DNA of 8,616 nucleotides, from positions 1 through 8,616 of the forward strand of contig WRLJ01000059.1 in the NCBI GenBank assembly GCA_009777685.1, in the 5' to 3' direction. Below the pieces are notes generated by a model. That model saw only the letters and a list, made by a program, of their open reading frames with translations, was not told the origin of the DNA and searched no databases. A program made the position numbers and the translations under genes. The DNA is from Oscillospiraceae bacterium. GTDB lineage: Bacteria; Bacillota; Clostridia; Oscillospirales; UBA929. Below, one piece after another: positions 1 through 6,621 of this stretch (position 1 is its first letter; each line of letters starts with the position of its first letter).

Positions 1-27
1 GACCTCAAAAAAGTCTCTTTCCGTCAT
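1..27 (-). CDS. Start of an unidentified gene, cut by the left edge
   Basis: An ATG at 27-25 overlaps the TGA stop of engB (26-24) as ATGA, the same junction used at tig/clpP and lon/engB in this operon. Nine codons are visible (M-T-E-R-D-F-F-E-V) with no stop before the edge. The only Shine-Dalgarno-like run, AGAAGG, abuts the ATG directly, which is too close for normal use, so translation would depend on coupling to engB. The fragment is too short to assign a family, and it could also be a chance frame just past the end of engB. Confidence 0.4.
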
Positions 28-629
28 CCTTCTGGCAACGCGCCCCCGCGCAATACCGCGTCAATCTCCGCGAGCAGCTCTTCCGTCCCCGACCGTTTCA
101 GGGCGGAAACCGGAATCACCCGGTCTGCCGGCGACAAGCCCAGCGTCTCCCGAATCGTCCGAATCTTTTCGCGCTGCTCATTTTTCGAAATTTTATCCGC
201 CTTTGTCGCCGCGACAACGCCATCCAGGCCATAATGCCGCATATATTCATACATCTGAATGTCCTGGGCCGTCGGCGTATGGCGGATATCCGCGAGCAAG
301 ACGACTTTCAACAGTCTCCGCCGGTTCCGAAAATAGGTTTCCATCATAGCGCCCCAGTTTTCCGTGACTGATTTGGACACCTTCGCGTACCCGTAACCGG
401 GCAGGTCGACGAAATACAGGCGGTTGTCAATCAAAAAATAGTTCGCGCTGCGCGTCTTGCCCGGCGCGCTGCCCACGCGGGCCAGAGCTTTCCGTCCGGT
501 CAGCGTGTTGATGACCGAGCTTTTGCCCACATTGCTCCGGCCAACAAACACAGCCTGGGGAAGCCCGTCGCGGATAAACTGCTCCGGTGCGAACGCGCTG
601 AGCTTGAAGACGGCATGGTTTACATTCAT
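24..629 (-). CDS. engB: Ribosome biogenesis GTP-binding protein EngB (YsxC/YihA)
   Basis: This is a TRAFAC-class GTPase of the EngB family, known to be needed for late assembly of the large ribosomal subunit in bacteria such as B. subtilis. At 201 residues it is the usual single-domain length. All G motifs are visible: G1 GRSNVGKS (30-37), the G2 threonine in PGKTR (T59), G3 DLPG (75-78), G4 TKAD (142-145) and G5 SALK (175-178). The family signature GYGYAKVSK follows G3. The ATG (629-627) overlaps the lon TGA (628-626) as ATGA and has no good Shine-Dalgarno of its own, so it is probably translated by coupling to lon. The conserved start of the domain lies close to this Met, so no longer N-terminus is expected. 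Its position downstream of lon is typical of Firmicutes. Confidence 0.97.
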   Translation of the reverse strand: MNVNHAVFKLSAFAPEQFIRDGLPQAVFVGRSNVGKSSVINTLTGRKALARVGSAPGKTRSANYFLIDNRLYFVDLPGYGYAKVSKSVTENWGAMMETYFRNRRRLLKVVLLADIRHTPTAQDIQMYEYMRHYGLDGVVAATKADKISKNEQREKIRTIRETLGLSPADRVIPVSALKRSGTEELLAEIDAVLRGGALPEG

Positions 630-3061
630 GACGGGAACCCCGGCGAGGGGAACGGCCCGCCCTGCGGAGGGAGCGGAAGCAGGGGGGCGGGGGAGGGGTC
701 TTCCTCCGGCTTGCGTGTCCCGCGGCGCGCCTGCCGCACGGTCCGGCGGGAAAGGTCAATGGTGCTGCTGAGTACCGTGTCCATGTGGTCGGCCAGAATA
801 AAGTTCAGCGCGCCGCGCACCGCCGGGTCAACGTCACGCAGGTTGCTCTCGTTGTCGGCGGGAATGATGACGGTCTTGATGCCCGCGCGGTAGGCGGCCA
901 TCGTCTTTTCCTTCAAGCCTCCGACCGGCAGCACGCGGCCCCGCAGACTGATCTCGCCGGTCATCGCCATATTGCGGTACACCGGCGCGCCGCACAGCGC
1001 GGACACCATCGCCACCGCCATCGTGATGCCCGCCGAAGGCCCGTCCTTGGGAATCGCGCCCTCGGGAAAGTGGATGTGAATATCGCTGTTTTTGTGGAAT
1101 TCGGGATCGATGTCAAGGGCGCCGGTGCGGCTGCGGATATACGTCAGGGCCGCGCGGGCCGATTCCTTCATAATGTCGCCGAGGTTGCCGGTCAGCTCAA
1201 CCTTGCCCGTGCCGTCCACGACCCCGGCCTCGACCTCCAGCAGCTCGCCGCCGGTGCGCGTCCAGGCCAGACCGCTGGCCACACCGACCTCGTCCTCGCC
1301 GCGGCGGCGCTCCGGCTTAAAGCGGCGCGTACCCAGCAAGGCTTCCAAATCCGACGGCGCCAGCGGCGTGCGCGGCGCGGCGTCCGGCGGTCCCTCGGCG
1401 ATGGCTTTGGCGGTCTTGCGGCAGAGGGCCGCCAGCTCGCGCTCCAGATTCCGCACTCCGGCCTCGCGCGTGTATCCGGCAATCAGCTCGCGAACCGTCG
1501 CGTCGGACAGGCGGAGCTGCGCCCGGGTCAGCCCGTGGCGTTTGAGCTGCCGGGGAATCAAATGCCGTTTGGCGATGTGCAGCTTTTCCTCGTCGGTGTA
1601 GCTGGTGATCTCGATGACCTCCATGCGGTCGAGCAGAGCGCGGGGGATGGTGTCGGTCGTGTTGGCGGTGGTGATGAACAAAACCCCGGAAAGGTCAAAC
1701 GGGACCTCCAGATAGTGATCGCGGAACGCGGCGTTCTGCTCCGGGTCAAGAACCTCCAGCAAGGCCGCCGACGGGTCGCCGCGGAAGTCGCTGGAGAGCT
1801 TGTCGATTTCATCCAGGAGAATCATGGCGTTCCGGCTTCCCGCCAGGCGCAGAGCGTTGACGATGCGCCCCGGCATCGCGCCGATATAGGTTTTGCGGTG
1901 TCCGCGGATATCGGCCTCGTCGCGCACGCCGCCCAAAGACAGCCGCGCGTGTCTGCGCTTCATCGCCCCCGCCACGCTCAGCGCGACGCTCGTCTTGCCC
2001 ACGCCCGGCGGCCCGACCAGACATAAAATCTGCCCTTTCAGCTCAGGGGCCAGCCGCTTGACCGCCAAAAATTCCAGCACGCGCTCCTTGACCTTCTCCA
2101 GGCCGTAGTGGTCGCGGTCCAATATGCGCTTGGCTGCCGAAACATCCAGACGGTCGCGCGTAAGGGTATTCCACGGAAGCTCCAAAACCGTGTCCAGATA
2201 GGTGCGGATCAGCGCGTATTCCGGGGAATGGGGGCTTTGGCGGCCCAGACGCCGGACCTCCCGCAGGAGCCGTTCCTCCGTCTCCTCCGGCAGGCGCAGG
2301 GCGCGGACACGCTCCGCATAGGCTTCCGTTTCTCCCTGCTCCCCGTCCTCGCCCAGTTCCTCGCGGATGGTTTTCATCTGTTCGCGCAGGAAGTAGTCCC
2401 GCTGGTCCTTGGCGATCGTCTCGCGCACCTTGGACTGCAAATCGCTCTCCACGCGCAGAATCTCCGTCTCGCGCGTCAGGATGGACAGGACCTTTTCCAG
2501 CCGCCGCAGGGGGTTATGCTCCTCCAAGACGGCCTGCTTGCCCTCAAAGGGAATCGGCGTGCTCTGCGCGATATAGTCGGCCAGATACGAAAGGTCATTG
2601 CTGACCATTACGTTCATCAGCGTTTCCGGCGACATGCGCGGGGTCAGCCCGGCATAGTTCTCAAAGGCCTCGCGGACCGCGCGGATCAACGCCTCCACGC
2701 GTTTGGCGGAAGCGCGGGTATTCTCCGGCGGGTGCAGAACCTCGACATGCGCCGACATATACGGCTCCTGCCGGTCCACGCTGATAAGACGCGCGCGCGC
2801 GGAACCCTCCACGAGCGCGCGTACGGTATCGCCCGGCATACGGATCAGCTGCCGGATCTGCGCGACCGTACCGACGGCACACAAATCCTCTAGGCCCGGA
2901 TTGCCCACGCGCGCGTCGCGCTGGGCGACCAGAAACACGTTTTGGTGGGTTTGCAGGGCCTCCTCCAGCGCCTTGACGGATTTTTCGCGCCCGATATCAA
3001 AATGGAGCATCATGCCGGGGAACACGGTCATGCCCCGCAGCGCGATCATGGGAATGAGCAT
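626..3061 (-). CDS. lon: ATP-dependent protease LonA
   Basis: This is the cytoplasmic homo-oligomeric LonA protease, which degrades damaged and regulatory proteins using ATP. The order is: N-terminal substrate-binding LON domain (about 1-200), a charged helical linker (about 205-300), an AAA+ module with Walker A GPPGVGKT (350-357), Walker B ILLDEID (414-420), a probable arginine finger R479 and sensor-2 R537, then the serine-lysine protease domain. The catalytic dyad is S676 in PKDGPSAGI and K719 in GGLKEK, 43 residues apart as in E. coli Lon (S679/K722). The 811-residue length is normal, but the last roughly 40 residues are an atypical Arg- then Pro-rich tail (see findings). The ATG is preceded by GAGGTG with a 5-base gap. 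It starts 18 bases after the clpX stop and overlaps engB by 4 bases. No separate lonB lies between clpX and lon, unlike B. subtilis. Confidence 0.98.
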   Translation of the reverse strand: MLIPMIALRGMTVFPGMMLHFDIGREKSVKALEEALQTHQNVFLVAQRDARVGNPGLEDLCAVGTVAQIRQLIRMPGDTVRALVEGSARARLISVDRQEPYMSAHVEVLHPPENTRASAKRVEALIRAVREAFENYAGLTPRMSPETLMNVMVSNDLSYLADYIAQSTPIPFEGKQAVLEEHNPLRRLEKVLSILTRETEILRVESDLQSKVRETIAKDQRDYFLREQMKTIREELGEDGEQGETEAYAERVRALRLPEETEERLLREVRRLGRQSPHSPEYALIRTYLDTVLELPWNTLTRDRLDVSAAKRILDRDHYGLEKVKERVLEFLAVKRLAPELKGQILCLVGPPGVGKTSVALSVAGAMKRRHARLSLGGVRDEADIRGHRKTYIGAMPGRIVNALRLAGSRNAMILLDEIDKLSSDFRGDPSAALLEVLDPEQNAAFRDHYLEVPFDLSGVLFITTANTTDTIPRALLDRMEVIEITSYTDEEKLHIAKRHLIPRQLKRHGLTRAQLRLSDATVRELIAGYTREAGVRNLERELAALCRKTAKAIAEGPPDAAPRTPLAPSDLEALLGTRRFKPERRRGEDEVGVASGLAWTRTGGELLEVEAGVVDGTGKVELTGNLGDIMKESARAALTYIRSRTGALDIDPEFHKNSDIHIHFPEGAIPKDGPSAGITMAVAMVSALCGAPVYRNMAMTGEISLRGRVLPVGGLKEKTMAAYRAGIKTVIIPADNESNLRDVDPAVRGALNFILADHMDTVLSSTIDLSRRTVRQARRGTRKPEEDPSPAPLLPLPPQGGPFPSPGFPS

Positions 3062-3066
3062 TTGGT

Positions 3067-3072
3067 CACCTC
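3067..3072 (-). promoter_or_regulatory. Ribosome binding site of lon
   Basis: GAGGTG on the minus strand sits 5 bases before the lon ATG, inside the 18-base clpX-lon gap. It supports the short N-terminus chosen for Lon (M-L-I-P-M-I-A-L-R-G). Confidence 0.7.
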
Positions 3073-3079
3073 GATAATC

Positions 3080-4381
3080 CTAGGAAACGATCTGGTCGAT
3101 CCTCGGCTTGGCCGTCGGGAGCTTGGGCAGCTCCTTCTGGTTGTTTTCGTCACGGTCCAGCGTCGGCTCCGTAACGCGCAGAACAGCCTCGCGCGTCACG
3201 GTGATGCCGGTGATGGTCGGGTCCGACGGCGCCTGATACATGATGTCCGTCATCACGCTCTCGATCACGGCCCGCAGGCCGCGCGCGCCGATGCCGCGTT
3301 CGGCCGCCTGATCGGCGATGGCCTCCAGAGCCCCTTGGTCGAACTCCAGGCGGATACAGTCGTATTCCATCAGCTTTTTGTACTGCTTGACGAGCGCGTT
3401 TTTCGGCTCGGTGAGAATGCGGATAAAGTCCTCGCGCGTCAGCTTGCCCAGCGGCGCGAGAATCGGAAGACGGCCCACCAGCTCCGGGATGATACCGAAT
3501 TTCAGCAGGTCATGGGGCTGTATCTCCTGCAAGAGCGCGGTGAGGTCTTTTTCCTGCTTGCTTTCCAGAGAGCTGTTAAAGCCGATGCCGGTCTTGCCGA
3601 GACGGTTTTCCACGATTTTCTCGATGCCGTCAAAAGCCCCGCCGCAGATAAACAGGATGTTCTGCGTGTTGATTTGGATGAACTCCTGATGCGGGTGCTT
3701 GCGCCCGCCCATCGGCGGGACGTTGGCCACAGTCCCCTCCAAAATTTTCAGCAGGGCCTGCTGGACGCCCTCGCCGGACACGTCGCGCGTGATGGAGACG
3801 TTCTCGCTCTTGCGCGCGATTTTGTCCATCTCGTCGATATAGATGATGCCGCGCTCGGCCAGCTGCACGTCGAAGTCGGCCGCCTGAAGCAGGCGCAGCA
3901 GGATGTTCTCCACATCCTCGCCCACATAGCCCGCTTCCGTCAGGGTCGTCGCGTCCGCGATGGCGAACGGCACGTTAAGAATTTTTGCCAGAGTCGAGGC
4001 GAAATACGTCTTGCCGCACCCCGTCGGGCCGAGCATCAGAATGTTGCTTTTCTGCAGCTCGACGTCGCTGCCCGCGTCCCCGAAGTAGATGCGCTTGTAG
4101 TGGTTGTACACCGCCACGCTCAGCACGACCTTCGCCGCTTCCTGGCCGATTACATACTCGTCGAGGATGGCCTTGATCTCCTGCGGCCTCGGCAGCGTGT
4201 CGATCGGCTCGAGCACGGGGCGTTTGGTATATTTGCCGGTAAACTCGTCGTCCAGGATCGTCAGGCAGAGATGCACGCATTCGTTGCAGATATACGCCCC
4301 GGGTCCCGCGATCAGCCGACGGACCTCCTCGTGGCGTTTGTTGCAAAAGGAGCATCGCATGGCTCGTCTTTCATCTTTCAT
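3080..4381 (-). CDS. clpX: ATP-dependent unfoldase ClpX, partner of ClpP
   Basis: ClpX is a hexameric AAA+ unfoldase that recognises tagged proteins and threads them into ClpP. The 433 residues show an N-terminal zinc-binding domain with Cys 10, 13, 32 and 35, Walker A GPTGCGKT (118-125), pore-1 loop GYVGE (151-155), Walker B IYIDEMD (180-186), the RKH pore motif (227-229), the ClpP-docking IGF loop (266-268), an arginine finger at R304 and sensor-2 GARGLR (365-370). The IGF tripeptide argues that it works with ClpP, encoded just upstream. The Walker A has Cys where Ser is more usual. The first ATG has GGGAG 10 bases upstream; Met8 would also keep the zinc domain but has a weaker site. The C-terminal 25 residues look disordered. 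Confidence 0.98.
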   Translation of the reverse strand: MKDERRAMRCSFCNKRHEEVRRLIAGPGAYICNECVHLCLTILDDEFTGKYTKRPVLEPIDTLPRPQEIKAILDEYVIGQEAAKVVLSVAVYNHYKRIYFGDAGSDVELQKSNILMLGPTGCGKTYFASTLAKILNVPFAIADATTLTEAGYVGEDVENILLRLLQAADFDVQLAERGIIYIDEMDKIARKSENVSITRDVSGEGVQQALLKILEGTVANVPPMGGRKHPHQEFIQINTQNILFICGGAFDGIEKIVENRLGKTGIGFNSSLESKQEKDLTALLQEIQPHDLLKFGIIPELVGRLPILAPLGKLTREDFIRILTEPKNALVKQYKKLMEYDCIRLEFDQGALEAIADQAAERGIGARGLRAVIESVMTDIMYQAPSDPTITGITVTREAVLRVTEPTLDRDENNQKELPKLPTAKPRIDQIVS

Positions 4382-4391
4382 AGCTAACAGT

Positions 4392-4396
4392 CTCCC
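4392..4396 (-). promoter_or_regulatory. Probable ribosome binding site of clpX
   Basis: GGGAG on the minus strand lies 10 bases before the first clpX ATG. It favours the 433-residue form over a start at Met8. Confidence 0.5.
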
Positions 4397-4423
4397 GATT
4401 CCGTTTGATGGGTTTTTGCCGCG

Positions 4424-4445
4424 CCCGCCCGCGCCGGCGGGCGGG
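4424..4445. other. GC-rich stem-loop between clpP and clpX
   Basis: There is a perfect 9-bp inverted repeat: CCCGCCCGC (4424-4432), a 4-base loop, then GCGGGCGGG (4437-4445). It begins 3 bases beyond the clpP stop in the 67-base gap to clpX. Neither strand has a T-run directly after the stem, so it is not a canonical intrinsic terminator. It could be an mRNA processing or stability element, or a partial attenuator setting the clpP:clpX ratio; that role is inference. Confidence 0.7.
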
Positions 4446-4448
4446 GAT

Positions 4449-5039
4449 TTACCGTTGACTGACCACTTTGTCCACGATGCCGTAGTTCATCGCTTCTTCG
4501 GCGGACATATAGCGGTCCCGCTCGGTGTCACGCGCGACCTCCTCCACGTCCTTGCCGCAGATATCGGCCAGAATGCGGTTCATCTTCTGCTTGGTCTTGA
4601 TGATGTGGTCGGCGTGGATCTGGATATCCGTGGCCTGGCCTTGCAGGCCGCCGCCGCGGATGGAGGGCTGATGGATCATAATCTCGGAGTTGGGCAGCGC
4701 CATGCGCTTGCCCTTGGCGCCCGCGGCCAGCAGAAACGCGCCCATCGAGGCGGCCATGCCGACGCACATGGTCGATACGTCGCACTTGATGAACTGCATG
4801 GTGTCATAGATGGCCATGCCGCTGGAAATACTGCCGCCGGGGCTGTTGATATAAAACTGCACATCCTTGTCCGGGTCCTGCGCCTCCAGATACAGAAGCT
4901 GCGCGATGACAAGCGAGGCCGTGACGTCGTTGACGTCCTCGGACAAAAACACGATGCGGTCGTTCAGCAAACGGGAAAAAATGTCATACGAACGCTCGCC
5001 GCGGTTGGTCTGCTCAATGACCATCGGGACCAGACTCAT
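4449..5039 (-). CDS. clpP: ATP-dependent Clp protease proteolytic subunit ClpP
   Basis: ClpP is the tetradecameric serine peptidase that degrades proteins delivered by ClpX (or ClpC/ClpA-type unfoldases). The 196 residues contain the catalytic Ser98 in GMAASMGA, His123 in MIHQP and Asp175, the last Asp of DTERD. NSPGGS (65-70) forms the oxyanion region. The N-terminus (M-S-L-V-P-M-V-I-E-Q-T) matches mature Firmicutes ClpP with little or no propeptide. The segment after His123 reads SIRGGGLQGQ, three residues longer than the B. subtilis sequence as I recall it, which shifts the Asp from 172 to 175. The ATG overlaps the tig TGA as ATGA, and AAGGAG lies 9 bases upstream inside tig. clpX follows after 67 bases, so ClpXP is encoded as a pair. 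Confidence 0.98.
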   Translation of the reverse strand: MSLVPMVIEQTNRGERSYDIFSRLLNDRIVFLSEDVNDVTASLVIAQLLYLEAQDPDKDVQFYINSPGGSISSGMAIYDTMQFIKCDVSTMCVGMAASMGAFLLAAGAKGKRMALPNSEIMIHQPSIRGGGLQGQATDIQIHADHIIKTKQKMNRILADICGKDVEEVARDTERDRYMSAEEAMNYGIVDKVVSQR

Positions 5040-6451
5040 TCGGACGCACTCCTTTTCTTTGTCGTTGTCTTGGGCTTCGGCGCGGCTTCCGGCTTGGGTT
5101 CGCCGTCCGCCGCCGCTTTTTTCGCGGAGGCTTTGGCGGTCTTGGGCTTGGCCTTGGGTTTCCCGGCCCCGTCCTGCGTGACCGCGGCGGTATCCGTGAT
5201 GATCCGCGAGGCCTTGAGGGAGCGCAGATCGTAGCTCAAGCCCTCCCGGCCGACCTGTTTCTTGATTGTATCCACATCTATGCCATACGATTCCGCCAGT
5301 TTGGCGTACTCCGCTTCCAGCTCCTCGTCCGTGACGCTGAGACCCTCCGCTTCCGCGATGGCCTCGAACGCCAGCGCGGCCTTGACTTGACGCTCGGCGG
5401 CGGGGCGGCGCTCCGCTTTCAACCCCTCCAGCGTGCCGCCTGTCATAGACAGGTAGGCGTCCAAATCTATCCGAATCCGTCCGCGCAGGTGGTATTCCAT
5501 ATCCCGGAGCATCTCCTCCAGCTGATTGTCGATCATCACATCGGGGACGTCGACCTCCATGCCGGCAATGACCTGATCCAGCAGGGCCTCCTCCAGCGCG
5601 TTTTTGGCCTCGTCCGCGCGTGTCTCACGGATCCCCTCCCGAATGGACGCGCGCAGCTCCTCCAGCGTGTCGAACTCCGATACGTCCTTGGCAAACTCGT
5701 CGTCCAAATCCGGCTGCAGGGTTTCCTTGACCTCATGCAGAAGACAGCGGAACACGGCGGCCTTGCCGGCCAGCTCCGGCGCGTGGTATTCTTCGGGGAA
5801 GGTAACGTTCACATCGAACTCCGCGCCCGCGGCTTTGCCCTCTATCTGCTCCTCAAAGCCCGGGATGAACTGCCCCGAGCCGAGCTTCAGCTCGTGGCGT
5901 TCGGCGGTCCCGCCCTCGAAGGCAGCGCCGTCCACCGAGCCGGCAAAATCAAACACGACGGCGTCGCCGGTTTGCGCGGGGCGCTCCACGGTCTGCACGG
6001 ACGCGTTGCGCAGGCGCAGGCGGCCGATTTCCTCCTCGACCTCGGCGCCGCCGACGGCCACGGGAGGCTGTACCGCGCTCAACCCCTTATACTGTCCCAG
6101 CTTGACCTTCGGGCGCGTCGTGACGGCGGCCTTAAAGGTATACCCCGTCCCGGCGATTTCCATGATCTCGATGTCGGGGTGATCGACCGGGTCGAGACCG
6201 GTTTCCGTCAAAGCGTCCCGATAGGCCCGCAAGTAGGAATCATTGACCGCGTCCTCAAAGAACACGCCCTCGCCGTACATGCGCTCCAGCATTTTGCGCG
6301 GCGCCTTTCCCTTGCGGAAGCCCGGCACGTTCATGCGCCCCACGTTTTTGCGGTAGGCCCGTTCCAGCGCCGGCTGAAACTCCGCCTCCGTGACCTCGAT
6401 GACCAGTTCCGTGCGGTTTTTCTCCAAAACTTCCTGCGATACGACTCTCAT
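5036..6451 (-). CDS. tig: Trigger factor, ribosome-associated chaperone and prolyl isomerase
   Basis: Trigger factor binds at the ribosome exit tunnel and shields nascent chains; it also has peptidyl-prolyl isomerase activity. The 471 residues show the N-terminal ribosome-docking domain with GFRKGKAP (44-51), an FKBP-like PPIase domain at roughly 150-245 (TGDAVVFDFAG, then GSGQFIPGFEEQIEG), and a helical C-terminal chaperone domain from about 250 to 425. The final 45 residues (427-471) are a low-complexity Lys/Ala/Pro-rich tail with 12 lysines, beyond the conserved fold. The ATG has AGGAGG 6 bases upstream, an excellent site, and opens the operon. The TGA overlaps the clpP ATG. tig directly ahead of clpP and clpX is a widespread bacterial arrangement. 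No CIRCE or CtsR operator was seen upstream. Confidence 0.98.
   Translation of the reverse strand: MRVVSQEVLEKNRTELVIEVTEAEFQPALERAYRKNVGRMNVPGFRKGKAPRKMLERMYGEGVFFEDAVNDSYLRAYRDALTETGLDPVDHPDIEIMEIAGTGYTFKAAVTTRPKVKLGQYKGLSAVQPPVAVGGAEVEEEIGRLRLRNASVQTVERPAQTGDAVVFDFAGSVDGAAFEGGTAERHELKLGSGQFIPGFEEQIEGKAAGAEFDVNVTFPEEYHAPELAGKAAVFRCLLHEVKETLQPDLDDEFAKDVSEFDTLEELRASIREGIRETRADEAKNALEEALLDQVIAGMEVDVPDVMIDNQLEEMLRDMEYHLRGRIRIDLDAYLSMTGGTLEGLKAERRPAAERQVKAALAFEAIAEAEGLSVTDEELEAEYAKLAESYGIDVDTIKKQVGREGLSYDLRSLKASRIITDTAAVTQDGAGKPKAKPKTAKASAKKAAADGEPKPEAAPKPKTTTKKRSASE
5049..5054 (-). promoter_or_regulatory. Ribosome binding site of clpP inside tig
   Basis: AAGGAG on the minus strand is embedded in the last codons of tig, 9 bases before the clpP ATG. 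clpP can therefore initiate on its own as well as by coupling through the ATGA overlap. Confidence 0.65.
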
Positions 6452-6457
6452 AGATGC

Positions 6458-6463
6458 CCTCCT
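6458..6463 (-). promoter_or_regulatory. Strong ribosome binding site of tig
   Basis: AGGAGG on the minus strand with a 6-base spacer to the ATG is a consensus site and fixes the tig start. Confidence 0.8.
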
Positions 6464-6490
6464 GATGGCGCTGTGTCTATTTCGACAGGG

Positions 6491-6508
6491 CGGCGGCTCC
6501 TGCCGCCG
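6491..6508 (-). other. GC-rich leader hairpin upstream of tig
   Basis: A 7-bp perfect stem (6491-6497 with 6502-6508) closes a 4-base loop. Read on the minus (transcript) strand the loop is AGGA. It falls in the predicted 5' leader of tig, about 40 bases ahead of the start codon. No T-run follows, so it is not an intrinsic terminator. A role in transcript stability or translation control is only inferred. Confidence 0.5.
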
Positions 6509-6571
6509 TCATTTCCCCCGCGCCGCACATTTGAATTGAACGGTTTCCGCGGTTGCGTCCTCCGCCCGCCT

Positions 6572-6606
6572 ACTTTATCATATTCGCTCTGTATTGCCAA
6601 GGGCAA
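6572..6606 (-). promoter_or_regulatory. Putative sigma-A-type promoter of the tig operon
   Basis: On the minus strand two overlapping registers are seen. One has -35 TTGGCA (6600-6595), a 17-base spacer and -10 TAAAGT (6577-6572). The other has -35 TTGCCC (6606-6601), an 18-base spacer and -10 TATGAT (6582-6577). The region is locally AT-richer than its surroundings. Transcription would begin near 6565, giving a leader of roughly 115 bases before tig. A perfect short inverted repeat, TTGCC-AAG-GGCAA (6594-6606), covers the -35 area. This is the only convincing promoter seen for the five-gene operon, and it is predicted by eye only. Confidence 0.5.
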
Positions 6607-6621
6607 ATTGAAAACTTTTTA

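Noticed and set aside
785..2026. Long plus-strand ORF (413 codons) antisense to lon
   Set aside because: It lies wholly opposite a clear LonA coding region, has an Arg/Ala/Gly/His-rich translation with no domain, and is the expected antisense shadow of GC-rich codons.
2942..4387. Plus-strand ORF of 481 codons antisense to clpX
   Set aside because: It is in register opposite ClpX with all its conserved motifs; the composition is shadow-like (His/Arg/Gln/Leu-rich) and there is no matching family.
4424..4445. clpP-clpX hairpin as an intrinsic terminator
   Set aside because: There is no T-run after the stem on either strand; a short A-run occurs instead 6 bases later on the transcript strand.
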